From Stenotrophomonas lactitubi (lineage in GTDB: Bacteria > Pseudomonadota > Gammaproteobacteria > Xanthomonadales > Xanthomonadaceae): a stretch of 64,000 bases of DNA. The stretch spans positions 3,782,001 through 3,846,000 of the forward strand of contig NZ_PHQX01000001.1 in NCBI RefSeq assembly GCF_002803515.1, read 5' to 3'. The position numbers and the translations under genes are program-made. This document shows, in pieces, positions 1 to 10,724 of this stretch (its first letter is position 1; every line of letters starts with the position of its first letter). The notes beneath the pieces were generated by a model, which had not been told where the DNA came from, did not search any database, and saw nothing but the letters and a program-made list of their open reading frames with translations.

Positions 1-238
1 GGTGCTGCTGCCGGGCGTTGGCGTCGAAGCGGCCCGGCAGACCGGCGAGCGCCTGCGCCAGGCCATCGCCGACGAACCCTTCGCGCCGGTGGGCACGATC
101 ACCGTATCGCTGGGTGTCGCCCACTTCCCCAGTTTCCACACCGATCCGGAACAGGCACTGCGCTTGGCCGACAAGGCCCTGTACCTGGCCAAGGAACAGG
201 GCCGCAACCGGGTCGTGGTGTACCCGCACGCCGATTGA
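1..238 (+). CDS. GGDEF domain diguanylate cyclase, C-terminal fragment
   Basis: Only the last 78 residues are in the window; the gene starts upstream. The fragment carries the typical end of a GGDEF domain: VLLPG, which normally follows directly after the GGDEF/GGEEF signature, then TVSLGVA and finally ADKALYLAKEQGRNRV. Such domains make cyclic di-GMP from two GTP. The catalytic signature itself would lie just before base 1, so activity cannot be judged here. Any sensor or membrane segments are also outside the window. The gene ends at a TGA and is followed by a convergent minus-strand gene. Confidence 0.9.
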   Translation, partial: VLLPGVGVEAARQTGERLRQAIADEPFAPVGTITVSLGVAHFPSFHTDPEQALRLADKALYLAKEQGRNRVVVYPHAD

Positions 239-296
239 GCACATCGATTGAAGCGGGATGTGCCGGGACAGGCCCGGTGCATCCCGCAATGACGCA

Positions 297-1172
297 TCAG
301 CCCAACGGGGTGAGCAGGCGTGGGCCTTCCTGCGCGCGTCCGACCATGTACACACCGCCTTCGGGCAGCAGGTCGGTCCCGGCGACCAAGGCTTCCTCGC
401 CGGTCTTCCACGGCGCCCGCTGGCGCGGGCCTGGAATGTAGGCAGCCCAGCGACCGTAGCGCTCGCTCTGTTTGTCGAAGAAATAATTGACCGGTACGCG
501 CACGGTCCAGAAGTCCCGATCCTTGTCCTCGCCGGTCGTGGGCGGGTTGAAGGTCCAGTCGCGGGCGCTCCTGACGCTGGCCTTGGCCAGCACATCGCGC
601 AGTTGGTTCATCGTGCGCTCGGGGCCGACCACGGTCAGGTTGGTCTGCTCGGCGATCACGTCTGCGACCTTGCCATCCCGCCCGACCCTGACCAGCAGCA
701 GCACAGTGCCCTGGCCGCGGATCGATGCCGCCTGCGGTGGATAGGCCGGTGCGCGCATCTTCGCCCCGGTGACGTCATCGGTACTCGGCTGCCTGGAGTC
801 GCTGAGCTTGCCGAAACGGGCATCAGCCACCCGTACCTGCATGCTGTCGGCTTCCATGTTGCCGGCAATCAGCCGCAGGCGGACGGTGGTACGGGCCAGT
901 ACCGGCTTGCCGTCAACCAGCGTTGGCTCGAAACGCCAGCCCTGCACCGCCTTGTCGACAAAGCCCGCCACGCTGGCGTCGACCTTCTCGCGGTGATCGA
1001 GCTGGAACCCCTCAACCTGGCCTTCGCGGCCGATGTCGATGACGCCGCTGAGGGTCATGCTGGCCTCGGCCTGCTTGCGAACCTCGCGCGCGGTCTGCGC
1101 AGCGGCGGTATCGACCAGGGCGGCGCCACCACCCACGGCAAGGGTCAACGCCAGGAAAAGAGAAGAACGCAT
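297..1172 (-). CDS. Periplasmic TonB-like protein, copy 1
   Basis: A protein of about 291 residues with a cleavable signal peptide (MRSSLFLALTLAVGGG, ending near AAAQ). The C-terminal half (about residues 160-240) resembles a TonB C-terminal domain: a YPPQA motif, GQGTVLLLVRVGRDGKV, and a terminal W-x-F-x-P strand. There is no proline-rich spacer or N-terminal membrane anchor of a true TonB, so it is probably a secreted or periplasmic relative rather than an energy transducer. The ATG at 1172 is chosen over the adjacent GTG because a GGAG lies just upstream. The gene immediately downstream of 2155 is a paralogue in the same orientation, separated by about 90 nt. Function unknown. Confidence 0.75.
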   Translation of the reverse strand: MRSSLFLALTLAVGGGAALVDTAAAQTAREVRKQAEASMTLSGVIDIGREGQVEGFQLDHREKVDASVAGFVDKAVQGWRFEPTLVDGKPVLARTTVRLRLIAGNMEADSMQVRVADARFGKLSDSRQPSTDDVTGAKMRAPAYPPQAASIRGQGTVLLLVRVGRDGKVADVIAEQTNLTVVGPERTMNQLRDVLAKASVRSARDWTFNPPTTGEDKDRDFWTVRVPVNYFFDKQSERYGRWAAYIPGPRQRAPWKTGEEALVAGTDLLPEGGVYMVGRAQEGPRLLTPLG

Positions 1173-1264
1173 CACACCTGCTCCTTGTGTATGTACGAGT
1201 GGCCGACCCTAGCGCATCTCTGAAGACGGTTCACGCCAAGGCAGGCCATGCGTCATGGTCTGAT

Positions 1265-2158
1265 TCAGCCTTGCCCGAGCGGCGTCAACAGACGCAGGCC
1301 CCGGTGTGCAGCATCGACCATGTACACGCCGCCGGCGGGCAACAGGTCACTGCCGACCTGCGCGGCATCGTCGGTGGTGCGCCACGGCGCCTGCTGGCGC
1401 GGGCCGGGAATGTAGGCCTGCCAGCGCCCGTAGGGGCTGGGCGGTTGCCTGCTGCCCTTTTCGCTCAGCGCGAAGGTGACCGGCACGCGCACGGTCCAGA
1501 ACGCCAGGCCCTTGTCCTCACCGGAGGTCGGCGGGGTGAACGTCCACTTGCGGGCCTCGCTGATGCTGGCCTTGGCCAGCATGTCGCGCATCTTCTTCAT
1601 TGCGTGTTCGGGTGCGACCACGCCCATGTTCACCTGTTCGGCGACGACATCGGCAACCGCGCCGTCACGCTCGACCTTGACCAGCAGCATCACCTCGCCC
1701 TGTGCACCGACGCGGAAAGCCGCTTCCGGATAGCGCGGAGGCCGCATCTGCTCGGCAGTCACCGCGTCGGTGGCCTTGTCGTCGTACTCGCTGAAGTCCA
1801 CGCTGGTCATGCGCACTTCGGTGTTGCCGTCGGCCCCGGGCCGGCCCAGCAGACGCACGCGCAACGGTGCATGTTTCGCCACGGGCTTGCCGTCCACCAG
1901 GGTGGGCTCGAACTGCCACTTGCGGATCGTGCCGTCCACGAACGCAGCGATGGCAGGCGCTATCGACGCTCGCTGGTCGAGCACCAGGCCGGTGACCGCG
2001 CCATCTGCGGCGACATCGATGTTGCCGGTCAAGACCATGCTGGCTTCAGCGGTGGCCCGCACTGCGCGCGTACTCTGCGCTGCGGCATCGGTGCTGAGCA
2101 GGGAGCCAGCGGTGCCGATCGCCAGCGCGAAGGCGAGAAACAGCGGAGAACGCATCAT
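1265..2158 (-). CDS. Periplasmic TonB-like protein, copy 2
   Basis: A 297-residue paralogue of the gene at 297-1172, sharing the signal-peptide plan (MMRSPLFLAFALAIG), the FEPTLVDGKPV motif, the TonB_C-like block (RYPEAAFRVGAQGEV) and the C-terminal LLPAGGVYMV motif. The two genes sit head to tail with a short gap, so they arose by tandem duplication and may be co-transcribed. An AGGA about seven bases before the ATG supports this start. The product should be periplasmic. The shared blocks define an uncharacterised family; the TonB_C similarity is inferred from pattern and the function is unknown. Confidence 0.75.
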   Translation of the reverse strand: MMRSPLFLAFALAIGTAGSLLSTDAAAQSTRAVRATAEASMVLTGNIDVAADGAVTGLVLDQRASIAPAIAAFVDGTIRKWQFEPTLVDGKPVAKHAPLRVRLLGRPGADGNTEVRMTSVDFSEYDDKATDAVTAEQMRPPRYPEAAFRVGAQGEVMLLVKVERDGAVADVVAEQVNMGVVAPEHAMKKMRDMLAKASISEARKWTFTPPTSGEDKGLAFWTVRVPVTFALSEKGSRQPPSPYGRWQAYIPGPRQQAPWRTTDDAAQVGSDLLPAGGVYMVDAAHRGLRLLTPLGQG

Positions 2159-2221
2159 GACCCGATCCTTGGTGATGAAAGTACCGAGATTACCCCAGTT
2201 GCCCGCCGTCGGCGCAGCCGA

Positions 2222-3952
2222 TCACGCCAACCGCTGCACAGCCGAATACGGAGGTGTGTCCGGATAATCACCCGCCGCAAAGCGCGCCTGCAGCCCCTGC
2301 CACCAGGCGGGATCGAACAGATGCCGATAGTGCTCGCGCACCGCTGCCAGCTCCTGCGCCGGCAAGCCCATGAACGGCCCGAACCGCTCCGGGAACACAT
2401 CGCGCGGGCCGACATGGAACCAGGGCTCATCAGCCATCGCTTCTTCGGCGGAGCTTGGCTTGGGCCAGGCGCGGAATACGCAGTCGCTGACCAGGCACAA
2501 CTCGTCGTAGTCGTAGAACACGGCACGGCCGTGGCGCGACACGCCGAAGTTCTTCGGCAGCATGTCGCCGGGGAAGATGTTGTTGCGCGCCATGTCGGTG
2601 ATCGCCTGCGCATAGTCGAGTACGGCTGCACGCACGGCCTCGCCAGCCTGCTCGCGCAGGTAGAGGTTCAGTGGCCGGAAGCGACGCTGCACGTAGCACA
2701 ACGCGATCTCCACTTCGTCGCCATCCACGCGCACGCTCTGCGCGCACTGCTGCAGCAGCTCGTCCAGCAACGCCGGGGCAAAGCGTTCGCGCGGGAAACG
2801 CAGATGCCGGTAGGGCTGTGCATCGAGCAGGCGGCCAACACGATCGAGGTTGAACACCAGCGCGTACTTTTCCTCCACCTGCTGGCGCGACATCGCCTTG
2901 GGCCAGGCGAAGCGGTCGCGGATGAGCTTGAACACCAGCGGATAGCTGGGCAGGGTGAACACCGCCATGACCATGCCCGGCGTGCCTTCGGCATGCGCCA
3001 GGCGCTCGTTCGGGTGTTCATTGAAGTGGCGGAAGAACGTCCGGTAGCGCTCGGTCTTGCCCTGCTTGGCGCGTCCGAGAACGGTGTAGATCTCGTCGAT
3101 CGGCTTGCCCGGCAGCAGGCTGCGCAGGAACACCACGGCATCGCCAACGGTGCCCAGGTCGGCCTGGAAATAGCTGCGTGACACGCCGAACAGGTGGGCC
3201 ACATCGCGACGCCGGGTCAGCACGGCATCGGCACGCAGGCCCTGATCATCGTTGACCAGCGCGATCACGCACGGCGAGAAACGGTGTTCGCCGAACACGC
3301 GGCCGACCAGATAGGCGCGACGCTCGCGGTAGAACACGGTATCGAGCAGTTCGATGCTGCGTACTGGCGTGTCGCCCCAGTGCGCCAGATCGTCCTGCAG
3401 GCGCACGGCGATGGCGGCGGCACAGCGCAGCTGGTGCGCATAGGGAACATCAAAGCGGTAGTCGGCCAGCACCCGCTGCAGCGCCTCCACCGGCCGCGTC
3501 GGCGAAATGGCATAGGTATGCCGCGCCACCGGATGCGTGATTGCATCGGAGGGCTCGACATCGAAGGCGATGAATTCCACTTCCGGATCCACGCCACGGA
3601 TGGCGAACAGCCGCCGCGACAGGGTGTTGTAGAAGGTCTTGTACAGCTCTGCGTCGATCAGATCCTGCAGCAGGGCGCTGTAGTGCGCGTGCACCTGCAG
3701 CCACAGCGCGCGTTCGCTGATGGCGTCACCGGCCAGCCGTCGCAGCGCATCCATCTGCTCGGCGATGCACTGGTCGTAGAGGGCGATGCGCTCCACCGCA
3801 TCGTGGCGCGCCGCTGCCCAGTCGCGCTGCTGGAAACGCACGCGGGCACGCGCCGAGATCGCGGCGAATCGCGCGTGGTAGTCCTCAAAGCCATCACGGA
3901 TGGCCTCGGCGATGCGCGGTGCCAGTTCGGTTGCAGTGACAGGATCGGACAT
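2222..3952 (-). CDS. aceK: Isocitrate dehydrogenase kinase/phosphatase AceK
   Basis: A 576-residue protein, matching the usual length of AceK (about 578 in E. coli). The family phosphorylates and dephosphorylates isocitrate dehydrogenase to divert carbon into the glyoxylate bypass. Family signatures include the FEDYHARF start, the [24 protein letters not shown] segment, and the catalytic [13 protein letters not shown] followed by YDYDE at about residues 480-484, the DFG equivalent of this kinase. The start [10 protein letters not shown] at 3952 is preferred to an upstream GTG at 3985 because the extra 11 residues are not family-like. It stands apart from aceBA, which are not in the window; an icd of the monomeric class lies 3.6 kb away. 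Confidence 0.97.
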   Translation of the reverse strand: MSDPVTATELAPRIAEAIRDGFEDYHARFAAISARARVRFQQRDWAAARHDAVERIALYDQCIAEQMDALRRLAGDAISERALWLQVHAHYSALLQDLIDAELYKTFYNTLSRRLFAIRGVDPEVEFIAFDVEPSDAITHPVARHTYAISPTRPVEALQRVLADYRFDVPYAHQLRCAAAIAVRLQDDLAHWGDTPVRSIELLDTVFYRERRAYLVGRVFGEHRFSPCVIALVNDDQGLRADAVLTRRRDVAHLFGVSRSYFQADLGTVGDAVVFLRSLLPGKPIDEIYTVLGRAKQGKTERYRTFFRHFNEHPNERLAHAEGTPGMVMAVFTLPSYPLVFKLIRDRFAWPKAMSRQQVEEKYALVFNLDRVGRLLDAQPYRHLRFPRERFAPALLDELLQQCAQSVRVDGDEVEIALCYVQRRFRPLNLYLREQAGEAVRAAVLDYAQAITDMARNNIFPGDMLPKNFGVSRHGRAVFYDYDELCLVSDCVFRAWPKPSSAEEAMADEPWFHVGPRDVFPERFGPFMGLPAQELAAVREHYRHLFDPAWWQGLQARFAAGDYPDTPPYSAVQRLA

Positions 3953-4007
3953 GCACGACGTATCCGGGGGAACCGACCTCACCATACGCTGGCGTGGGGT
4001 AGCTTGT

Positions 4008-4030
4008 GTAGAGCCGAGCCGCGCTCGGTT
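4008..4030 (+). repeat. SMAG-like REP palindrome
   Basis: GTAG followed by a palindrome with arms CCGAGC and GCTCGG. It is in the intergenic gap between aceK and the KilA-N gene. The sequence differs from the two dominant subtypes in this window, so assignment is moderate. Confidence 0.5.
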
Positions 4031-4130
4031 GCTTCTGCCTGGTAGAACCAGACAAACGCAACCATTCCTACAGACCCGGCGCCCCCCTGCTGCTTACCAT
4101 TTCAGGCCAAGTAACGGCAAAAGGTGACGC

Positions 4131-4877
4131 ATGCAGCAAATGACCCTGATCCCACGCATGGAGGAAGGCAATGTAATCCCGCAGCGCGCCCGCGACGGCT
4201 ACATCAGCGCGACAGCGCTCTGCCAGTCCGTCGGCAAGCGCTGGTCCGACTACCGCGCATTGAAATCGACCGGCGAGTTCATCGAGGAGCTGACCACGCA
4301 GACCGGGCTTGCGGAGGACCAGCTCATCCACGTGGTGTCCGGGGGCAATGCGGCGATGCAGGGCACCTGGATCCACCCCTACCTGGCCATCAATCTAGGC
4401 CAGTGGCTGTCGCGCAAGTTCGCGGTGAAGGTATCGCAGTGGGTGGTGGAGTGGCAGCAGGGCCGTGCGAACGCGGTCATGCCCGCCCACATCGAGCGCT
4501 ACATGCAGAACCGCTCGAAGGTGCCTTATACGCACTTCTCGATGTTGAACGAGCTGACCCTGAACCTGATCGCGCCGCTCGAACAGGCCGGCTACACCCT
4601 GCCGCAGGAGCTGGTGCCGGACATCTCCGAGGGCCGGTTGTTCTGCAGGTGGCTGCGCGATCACAAGGGCATCGAGCCCAACACCTTCGACACCTATGAG
4701 CACAGCTATCCAGACGGCCGCAACGTGCAGGCAAAGCTCTATCCGAACGAGCTCTACGAAGACTTCCGCCGGCACTTCAACGAAACCTGGCTTCCCCTGC
4801 ACGCGCCCAGATACTTTGCTGCGCGCGACAAGCAGGCGCTGACGTTCGTACGTACGCTCCTGCTGCCTTCGACGTGA
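4131..4877 (+). CDS. KilA-N domain protein
   Basis: A 248-residue protein whose N-terminal half (about residues 18-115) is a KilA-N domain: DGYISATALCQSVGKRW, then a region ending in GGNAAMQGTWIHPYLAINL and QWLSRKFAVKVSQWV. KilA-N domains are DNA-binding modules common in phage and large DNA viruses. The C-terminal half is not recognised. AAGGTGA sits at the right distance before the ATG. No integrase, structural phage gene or attachment site is visible next to it, so it is either a lone phage-derived gene or a domesticated regulator. It converges on the roadblock/GTPase operon. Confidence 0.85.
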   Translation: MQQMTLIPRMEEGNVIPQRARDGYISATALCQSVGKRWSDYRALKSTGEFIEELTTQTGLAEDQLIHVVSGGNAAMQGTWIHPYLAINLGQWLSRKFAVKVSQWVVEWQQGRANAVMPAHIERYMQNRSKVPYTHFSMLNELTLNLIAPLEQAGYTLPQELVPDISEGRLFCRWLRDHKGIEPNTFDTYEHSYPDGRNVQAKLYPNELYEDFRRHFNETWLPLHAPRYFAARDKQALTFVRTLLLPST

Positions 4878-4890
4878 CATCGCACCGGAA

Positions 4891-4925
4891 CGATCCCTGG
4901 CTTGCCGTGCAGCAGCCAGGGATCG
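4891..4925. terminator. Hairpin between convergent genes
   Basis: A perfect 12-bp stem (CGATCCCTGGCT with its complement) around an 11-nt loop lies between the converging KilA-N gene and roadblock operon. There is no clear T-run on either side, so it may be a weak bidirectional terminator or only a structural palindrome. Confidence 0.5.
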
Positions 4926-4941
4926 ACGCCATCGAGCCGGT

Positions 4942-5301
4942 TCAGATCGCCAGTTCGGCCTCCACGTCCTGCACCTTGCGCCGCGCCAGGGCGAGGTTGG
5001 ACTTGGTCCGGTCCAGCACGATGTAGAAGAACAGACCCTTCTTCTTCGCCACCGGGCGCATGATGTGGTACGCCTTTCCGAGCGAGATCAGGATGTCCTC
5101 GATGCCATCGTTGAGGTTGAGCGAGGCGGCGGTTTTCATCTTCGCGCGGATCACTTCGGTATTGCCGGCGGCAGCCACTTCCATGTCCATGCCCGAACCG
5201 GCCTCGCCCAGCAGCATGCCGCTCTCGTAGTCGACCAGCGCCACGGCCTGCGCGCCATCGATGCCCATCAGTGCAGTCAACGAATCATTCAATCCAGCCA
5301 C
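4942..5301 (-). CDS. Roadblock/LC7 domain protein 1
   Basis: A 119-residue single-domain protein of the roadblock/LC7 (MglB-like) fold: LTALMGIDGAQAVALVDYESG, then GIEDILISLGKAYHIMRP and FFYIVLDR in the last strands. Such proteins dimerise and act as GTPase-activating or scaffolding partners of small Ras-like GTPases. It is the last gene of a four-gene minus-strand operon that also holds a second roadblock protein, a small GTPase and a receiver-like protein. It is the only member separated by a gap (about 52 nt). Partnership with the GTPase is inferred from context. Confidence 0.85.
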   Translation of the reverse strand: MAGLNDSLTALMGIDGAQAVALVDYESGMLLGEAGSGMDMEVAAAGNTEVIRAKMKTAASLNLNDGIEDILISLGKAYHIMRPVAKKKGLFFYIVLDRTKSNLALARRKVQDVEAELAI

Positions 5302-5353
5302 GTTGCACCCCTCTCAATGTTGGTTCGAGCCCCTCGTTCCCCTGCGGCCGGGC

Positions 5354-5770
5354 TCACGATCCGCTGAGTTCGGCCAGGATCGCCTGGCCACATTCCCTGC
5401 TCTGCCACAGCACCTGGCCGATCACGCTGCGCTGGTCGCAGGCAGCCATCAGCAGCAGCGGTGCTCGACCTTCGGCCTGGATGGCAAGCATCAGCACCTT
5501 GCCGCCGGCAGCCTCCAGCATCAGCGTCTGCAGATCGCCCAGTGCCAGCTCGCGCCCCACCGCCGCAGCCAGGGCCAGCATTGCGCTGGTCATCGCCGCC
5601 AGTCGCTCGCCGCGCCCCTCCGCACCGGCGCTGACCAGGGCAAAGCCATCGACACTGGCCAGCACCACGGTCCGCACTCCTTCCACCCGCTGCTGCAGGT
5701 CCTGCAGCAACGGCTGCAGGCGCTCGCGCTGCTGCACGTCCGGCAACGGCGCGCCTTGTCCATCAGCCAT
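5354..5770 (-). CDS. Roadblock/LC7 domain protein 2
   Basis: A 138-residue protein with one roadblock/LC7 domain: VVLASVDGFALVSAG, then ERLAAMTSAMLALAAAVGREL and KVLMLAIQAEGRAPLLLMAA. The ATG at 5770 overlaps the 3' end of the upstream GTPase gene by eight bases, so translation is probably coupled and an upstream ATG at 5788 inside the GTPase gene is less likely. It differs enough from the first roadblock gene that the two could form distinct homodimers or a heterodimer. A role as GAP or co-regulator of the GTPase is inferred. Confidence 0.87.
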   Translation of the reverse strand: MADGQGAPLPDVQQRERLQPLLQDLQQRVEGVRTVVLASVDGFALVSAGAEGRGERLAAMTSAMLALAAAVGRELALGDLQTLMLEAAGGKVLMLAIQAEGRAPLLLMAACDQRSVIGQVLWQSRECGQAILAELSGS

Positions 5771-6311
5771 GTGCGGCCACCAGTGCATACGCTTCCATTT
5801 CGCTCATCAGTACGTCCATCAGCAGCAGTCCTTGTTCGCGATCACGGGCATCCACGGCCAGCAACGGCAGCGGCTGGCCATCGAGCCGGGCGCTATCGGC
5901 CCAGTCATCCAGTGCCGCTGCCGGCACCTGGTCAAGATGGGTCACCGCCACCACCAGGGCCAATGCCGGACCGAACGGGCGCAGCACCTGCAGGTAAGCG
6001 TCCAGCTCAGCGGCCACCCCGGCCCGACGCGCGTCGAGCAGCAGCACGGCACCGCGCGCGCCCTGCAGCAGGATCGGCCACAGGAAATCGAAGCGCTGCT
6101 GGCCAGGCGTGCCGTAGAGACGCAGGCGCTCGCCGTTGGGCAGGTCGATATCGGCGTAGTCCAGCGCCACCGTGGTCGACGCCTTGTCCGCACCCGCGCG
6201 GTCGCTGTTGGCTACATCGGTGTCGACCACCGCGCCGGCGGCGATGCTGCGTACCAAGGTCGATTTGCCGCTGCCCATGCCACCGAGCACCACCACCTTG
6301 TGCTCACGCAT
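5763..6311 (-). CDS. MglA/Arf-like small GTPase
   Basis: A 182-residue small GTPase. The P-loop is GGMGSGKST (residues 10-18), the switch II region is LYGTPGQQRF, and the G4 motif is THLDQ in place of the usual NKxD. The TPGQ motif is typical of bacterial MglA/Arf-type GTPases, which act as polarity switches in motility and type IV pilus control. The ATG at 6311 overlaps the end of the upstream gene by eight bases and the 3' end overlaps the roadblock gene by eight bases, so the three genes form one translationally coupled unit. Which surface or envelope process it controls here cannot be read from the sequence. Confidence 0.9.
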   Translation of the reverse strand: MREHKVVVLGGMGSGKSTLVRSIAAGAVVDTDVANSDRAGADKASTTVALDYADIDLPNGERLRLYGTPGQQRFDFLWPILLQGARGAVLLLDARRAGVAAELDAYLQVLRPFGPALALVVAVTHLDQVPAAALDDWADSARLDGQPLPLLAVDARDREQGLLLMDVLMSEMEAYALVAAHG

Positions 6312-7251
6312 CGCGATCACTCCCGCGCAGCGTCCGCCACAGGCGTGCGAGCAGGCCGGTGTCGGCAGTGCTGGCACGTGCGCCCGACAGCGGTGCGGCA
6401 GGCGCGACCTGCAGCTGTGCATAACCGCACAGGTAGGCGGCGTGGATGAAATCGCGCACGGCGGCGGCGGGAAGATCCAGCAGCATCGCGCATTCGTCCA
6501 CCGTGCAGGCACGCTTGAGCAGCAGCGAACACAGACGGAAGCCATCGTGATCGTGGCCGAGCACGCGGAAATCCGGCCAGCGCAGCAGCTTCACCGACGC
6601 CCCGCGCAGGCGCTCATCCAACGCCTGCCAATGGCGGCTGCGCTGCGCCCATTGCCACAGCAGCGGACGCAGCGGCAGGCGCGTGCGGTCACCCGCCAGT
6701 GCCTGCAGCTGCGCCGGCAGCAGCGCATCCAGATACAGATGCTCGAAGCCCTGTGCCAGCCGTTCCACCAGTACCGTGGCCGGTTCGTGCAGCAATACCG
6801 CCTGGTCCTGTTCCAGATCCAGCAGCAACAGCGGCTCTGCGCCCTCGCCCAACAGCGCCTGGCCCTGCCGCAAGGGCAGCCGCTCGCGCAATAGACGGGT
6901 GATCGCGTGCGCGCCGTCCGCCAGGCGGATCGGTGTCGCTGCGGCACCGGCCTGCATTCCGCGTAGTGCGCGTCCTATCGCGCCATCATCCAATACGTCC
7001 TGGCCACCATCGCCTTCGCGCAACTGGCCACCGAGGTCTTCGATCCAGCAGTGCAGCCGCGGGCGTTGCTGGCGCATGCGCAGTGCCGCGTTGCGCAGCG
7101 CTGGCGTATCGCGGATCACCAGCAGGTCGCAGTCGTCCAGGTCCTGGCTGCGGCGGATCTGCCCGTCGGGCAACGCCGAGGCCAGCCGCAGCCGTTGCAG
7201 CAGGGCCTGTTCGCCCTGGATATCGGTTCCCACTACGAGCACGCGTGCCAT
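6304..7251 (-). CDS. Receiver-like protein of the GTPase operon
   Basis: A 315-residue protein starting MARVLVVGTDIQGEQALLQR, which resembles the first strand and helix of a CheY-like or Rossmann-type domain, although the usual acidic pair and phospho-Asp motif are not evident. The C-terminal part (about residues 235-300) reads like a small helical or winged-helix module. It is the first gene of the operon and ends with an eight-base overlap into the GTPase gene. It may be an input or effector subunit of the GTPase switch. The family is not recognised with confidence and the function is inferred only from linkage. Confidence 0.65.
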   Translation of the reverse strand: MARVLVVGTDIQGEQALLQRLRLASALPDGQIRRSQDLDDCDLLVIRDTPALRNAALRMRQQRPRLHCWIEDLGGQLREGDGGQDVLDDGAIGRALRGMQAGAAATPIRLADGAHAITRLLRERLPLRQGQALLGEGAEPLLLLDLEQDQAVLLHEPATVLVERLAQGFEHLYLDALLPAQLQALAGDRTRLPLRPLLWQWAQRSRHWQALDERLRGASVKLLRWPDFRVLGHDHDGFRLCSLLLKRACTVDECAMLLDLPAAAVRDFIHAAYLCGYAQLQVAPAAPLSGARASTADTGLLARLWRTLRGSDRDA

Positions 7252-7456
7252 CCGTGTTCCCCGTGCGACCACCTCCCCGGCGGTCTCGCATCGCCAAGGC
7301 TAGGCCATGGCTTGCCGCCATCGTCGTGATCGACTGCTCATATTGGTGGCAGTAGTGAACACGCACGCGTCCGTTCTGCGACGGCCATCGCGGGCAAGTT
7401 TCATGCCGTGTTGACGGCATTCCGACAGCCGACGGATTTCACGGTTCTGGGCCCGA

Positions 7457-7479
7457 GTAGATCCACGCCATGCGTGGAT
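7457..7479 (+). repeat. SMAG REP palindrome
   Basis: GTAG followed by the palindrome ATCCACGCCATGCGTGGAT, the commonest REP subtype in this window. Confidence 0.85.
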
Positions 7480-7537
7480 GCGCGGCCTTTGGGCAGAGCC
7501 CTCTGCGGTGCAGAGGGATCCGACACCAGGCTCGCAG

Positions 7538-7567
7538 AAAAAAAAACCCGCGCCGAAGCGCGGGTTT
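7538..7567 (-). terminator. Rho-independent terminator of icd
   Basis: On the minus strand a 10-bp stem (AAACCCGCGC arms on the plus strand) with a CGAA/TTCG tetraloop is followed by a run of nine T. It lies just downstream of the icd stop codon. Confidence 0.95.
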
Positions 7568-7593
7568 CGAGGTCACAACCGGGCAGCGATGGA

Positions 7594-9948
<2,355 letters not shown>

Positions 9949-10012
9949 TCAGCCGCGCGGGGCAAAGCCGCGCCATACGCGGCGGTACTGCACCCCGGCA
10001 ACGCTGTGATCC

Positions 10013-10083
10013 ATCCACGCATGGCGTGGATCTACGGAAACACCGACGTGCCCAGCGCAGGTAGATCCACGCCATGCGTGGAT
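10013..10083. repeat. Inverted pair of SMAG REPs
   Basis: Two 23-nt REPs of the ATCCACGC subtype in opposite orientation (10013-10035 minus, 10061-10083 plus), 25 nt apart, with their GTAG ends facing each other. Together they can form one long cruciform or hairpin. Confidence 0.85.
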
Positions 10084-10110
10084 GGGGCCTTCCCGCAAAA
10101 GCCACAAACA

Positions 10111-10139
10111 AAAAAGGACGCAGCCTCGCGGCTGCGTCC
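10111..10139 (-). terminator. Rho-independent terminator of the lipoprotein gene
   Basis: A perfect 10-bp stem GGACGCAGCC/GGCTGCGTCC with a 4-nt loop, followed on the minus strand by TTTTTTG. It is 35 nt beyond the stop codon at 10174. Confidence 0.93.
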
Positions 10140-10173
10140 ATCGTGAGTCCAACCGGGAGAGAGTCGGCGGGAC

Positions 10174-10677
10174 TTACTTGACCTCGAACTCCTGCGGCGT
10201 TCCGGCCGCCTTACCATCGACAATGACTTCGGCGCGGTACTTGCCGGCCGGCCAGCCATTGGCATTCTTGAAGGTGATGTTGGTGGTCTCTGCACCGCTG
10301 GTGTTCAGGGTCGCGTTCTGCTCACCGGCCACCTGGCCATCCTGGTAGGTCAGCTTGGCGCCGACGGTGACATTGTTGGCCGCGCCATCGGTCTTCACCG
10401 AAACGATGACCTCGTCCTTCGGCGCGAACAGGGCGGCAGTGGTCACCGACTTGTCAGCAGCGGCAGACTTGCCGACGGTGACGGCCGACACCGCTACGGC
10501 CGATGCAGCCATCGGCGGCGGCGCGCCGGTCATCGGCGCGGGCGCTTCGGCCGGCGTGGTCGCTGCCGGAGCCGCGTTGTTGTCTGCGGTTTCTTCCTTC
10601 TTCTTGCAGCCCACCAGGGCGACACTGCCCAGCAGCGCGGCCAGCAGGGCATTCTGAAGCGGGGTCGTCTTGATCAT
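10174..10677 (-). CDS. Putative lipoprotein, function unknown
   Basis: A 167-residue protein beginning MIKTTPLQNALLAALLG with a lipobox ending VALVGC (Cys at about residue 24), followed by a KKKEE stretch and a long Ala/Pro-rich linker. The C-terminal half (about residues 85-167) looks like a beta-sandwich: AKLTYQDGQVAGEQNATLN and GWPAGKYRAEVIVDGKAAG. It should be anchored in the envelope. The start was placed at the lipoprotein-like Met rather than at upstream codons. The next gene upstream (a LysM protein) is 47 nt away in the same orientation, so both may be one transcript. Confidence 0.75.
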   Translation of the reverse strand: MIKTTPLQNALLAALLGSVALVGCKKKEETADNNAAPAATTPAEAPAPMTGAPPPMAASAVAVSAVTVGKSAAADKSVTTAALFAPKDEVIVSVKTDGAANNVTVGAKLTYQDGQVAGEQNATLNTSGAETTNITFKNANGWPAGKYRAEVIVDGKAAGTPQEFEVK

Positions 10678-10724
10678 TCGGGGTTCCTCACAGGGATTGT
10701 CGGACGGCGATTGGATCGCCGGCA

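Larger units (their letters stand above)
7252..7593. other. Intergenic stretch upstream of the GTPase operon
   Basis: A 342-nt gap. It holds a SMAG REP (7457-7479), a perfect 8-bp hairpin CCCTCTGC/GCAGAGGG at 7499-7517 and the icd terminator (7544-7567). The promoter of the GTPase operon should lie in the part nearest 7260-7400, but no convincing -35/-10 pair was found by eye. Confidence 0.6.

Noticed and set aside
1187..3181. A 664-codon plus-strand frame over the TonB-like and aceK genes
   Set aside because: It is the complement of two solid minus-strand genes and has no recognisable domain.
4131..4877. Prophage remnant around the KilA-N gene
   Set aside because: Only one phage-like gene is seen; no integrase, structural gene, tRNA-end duplication or attachment repeats flank it.
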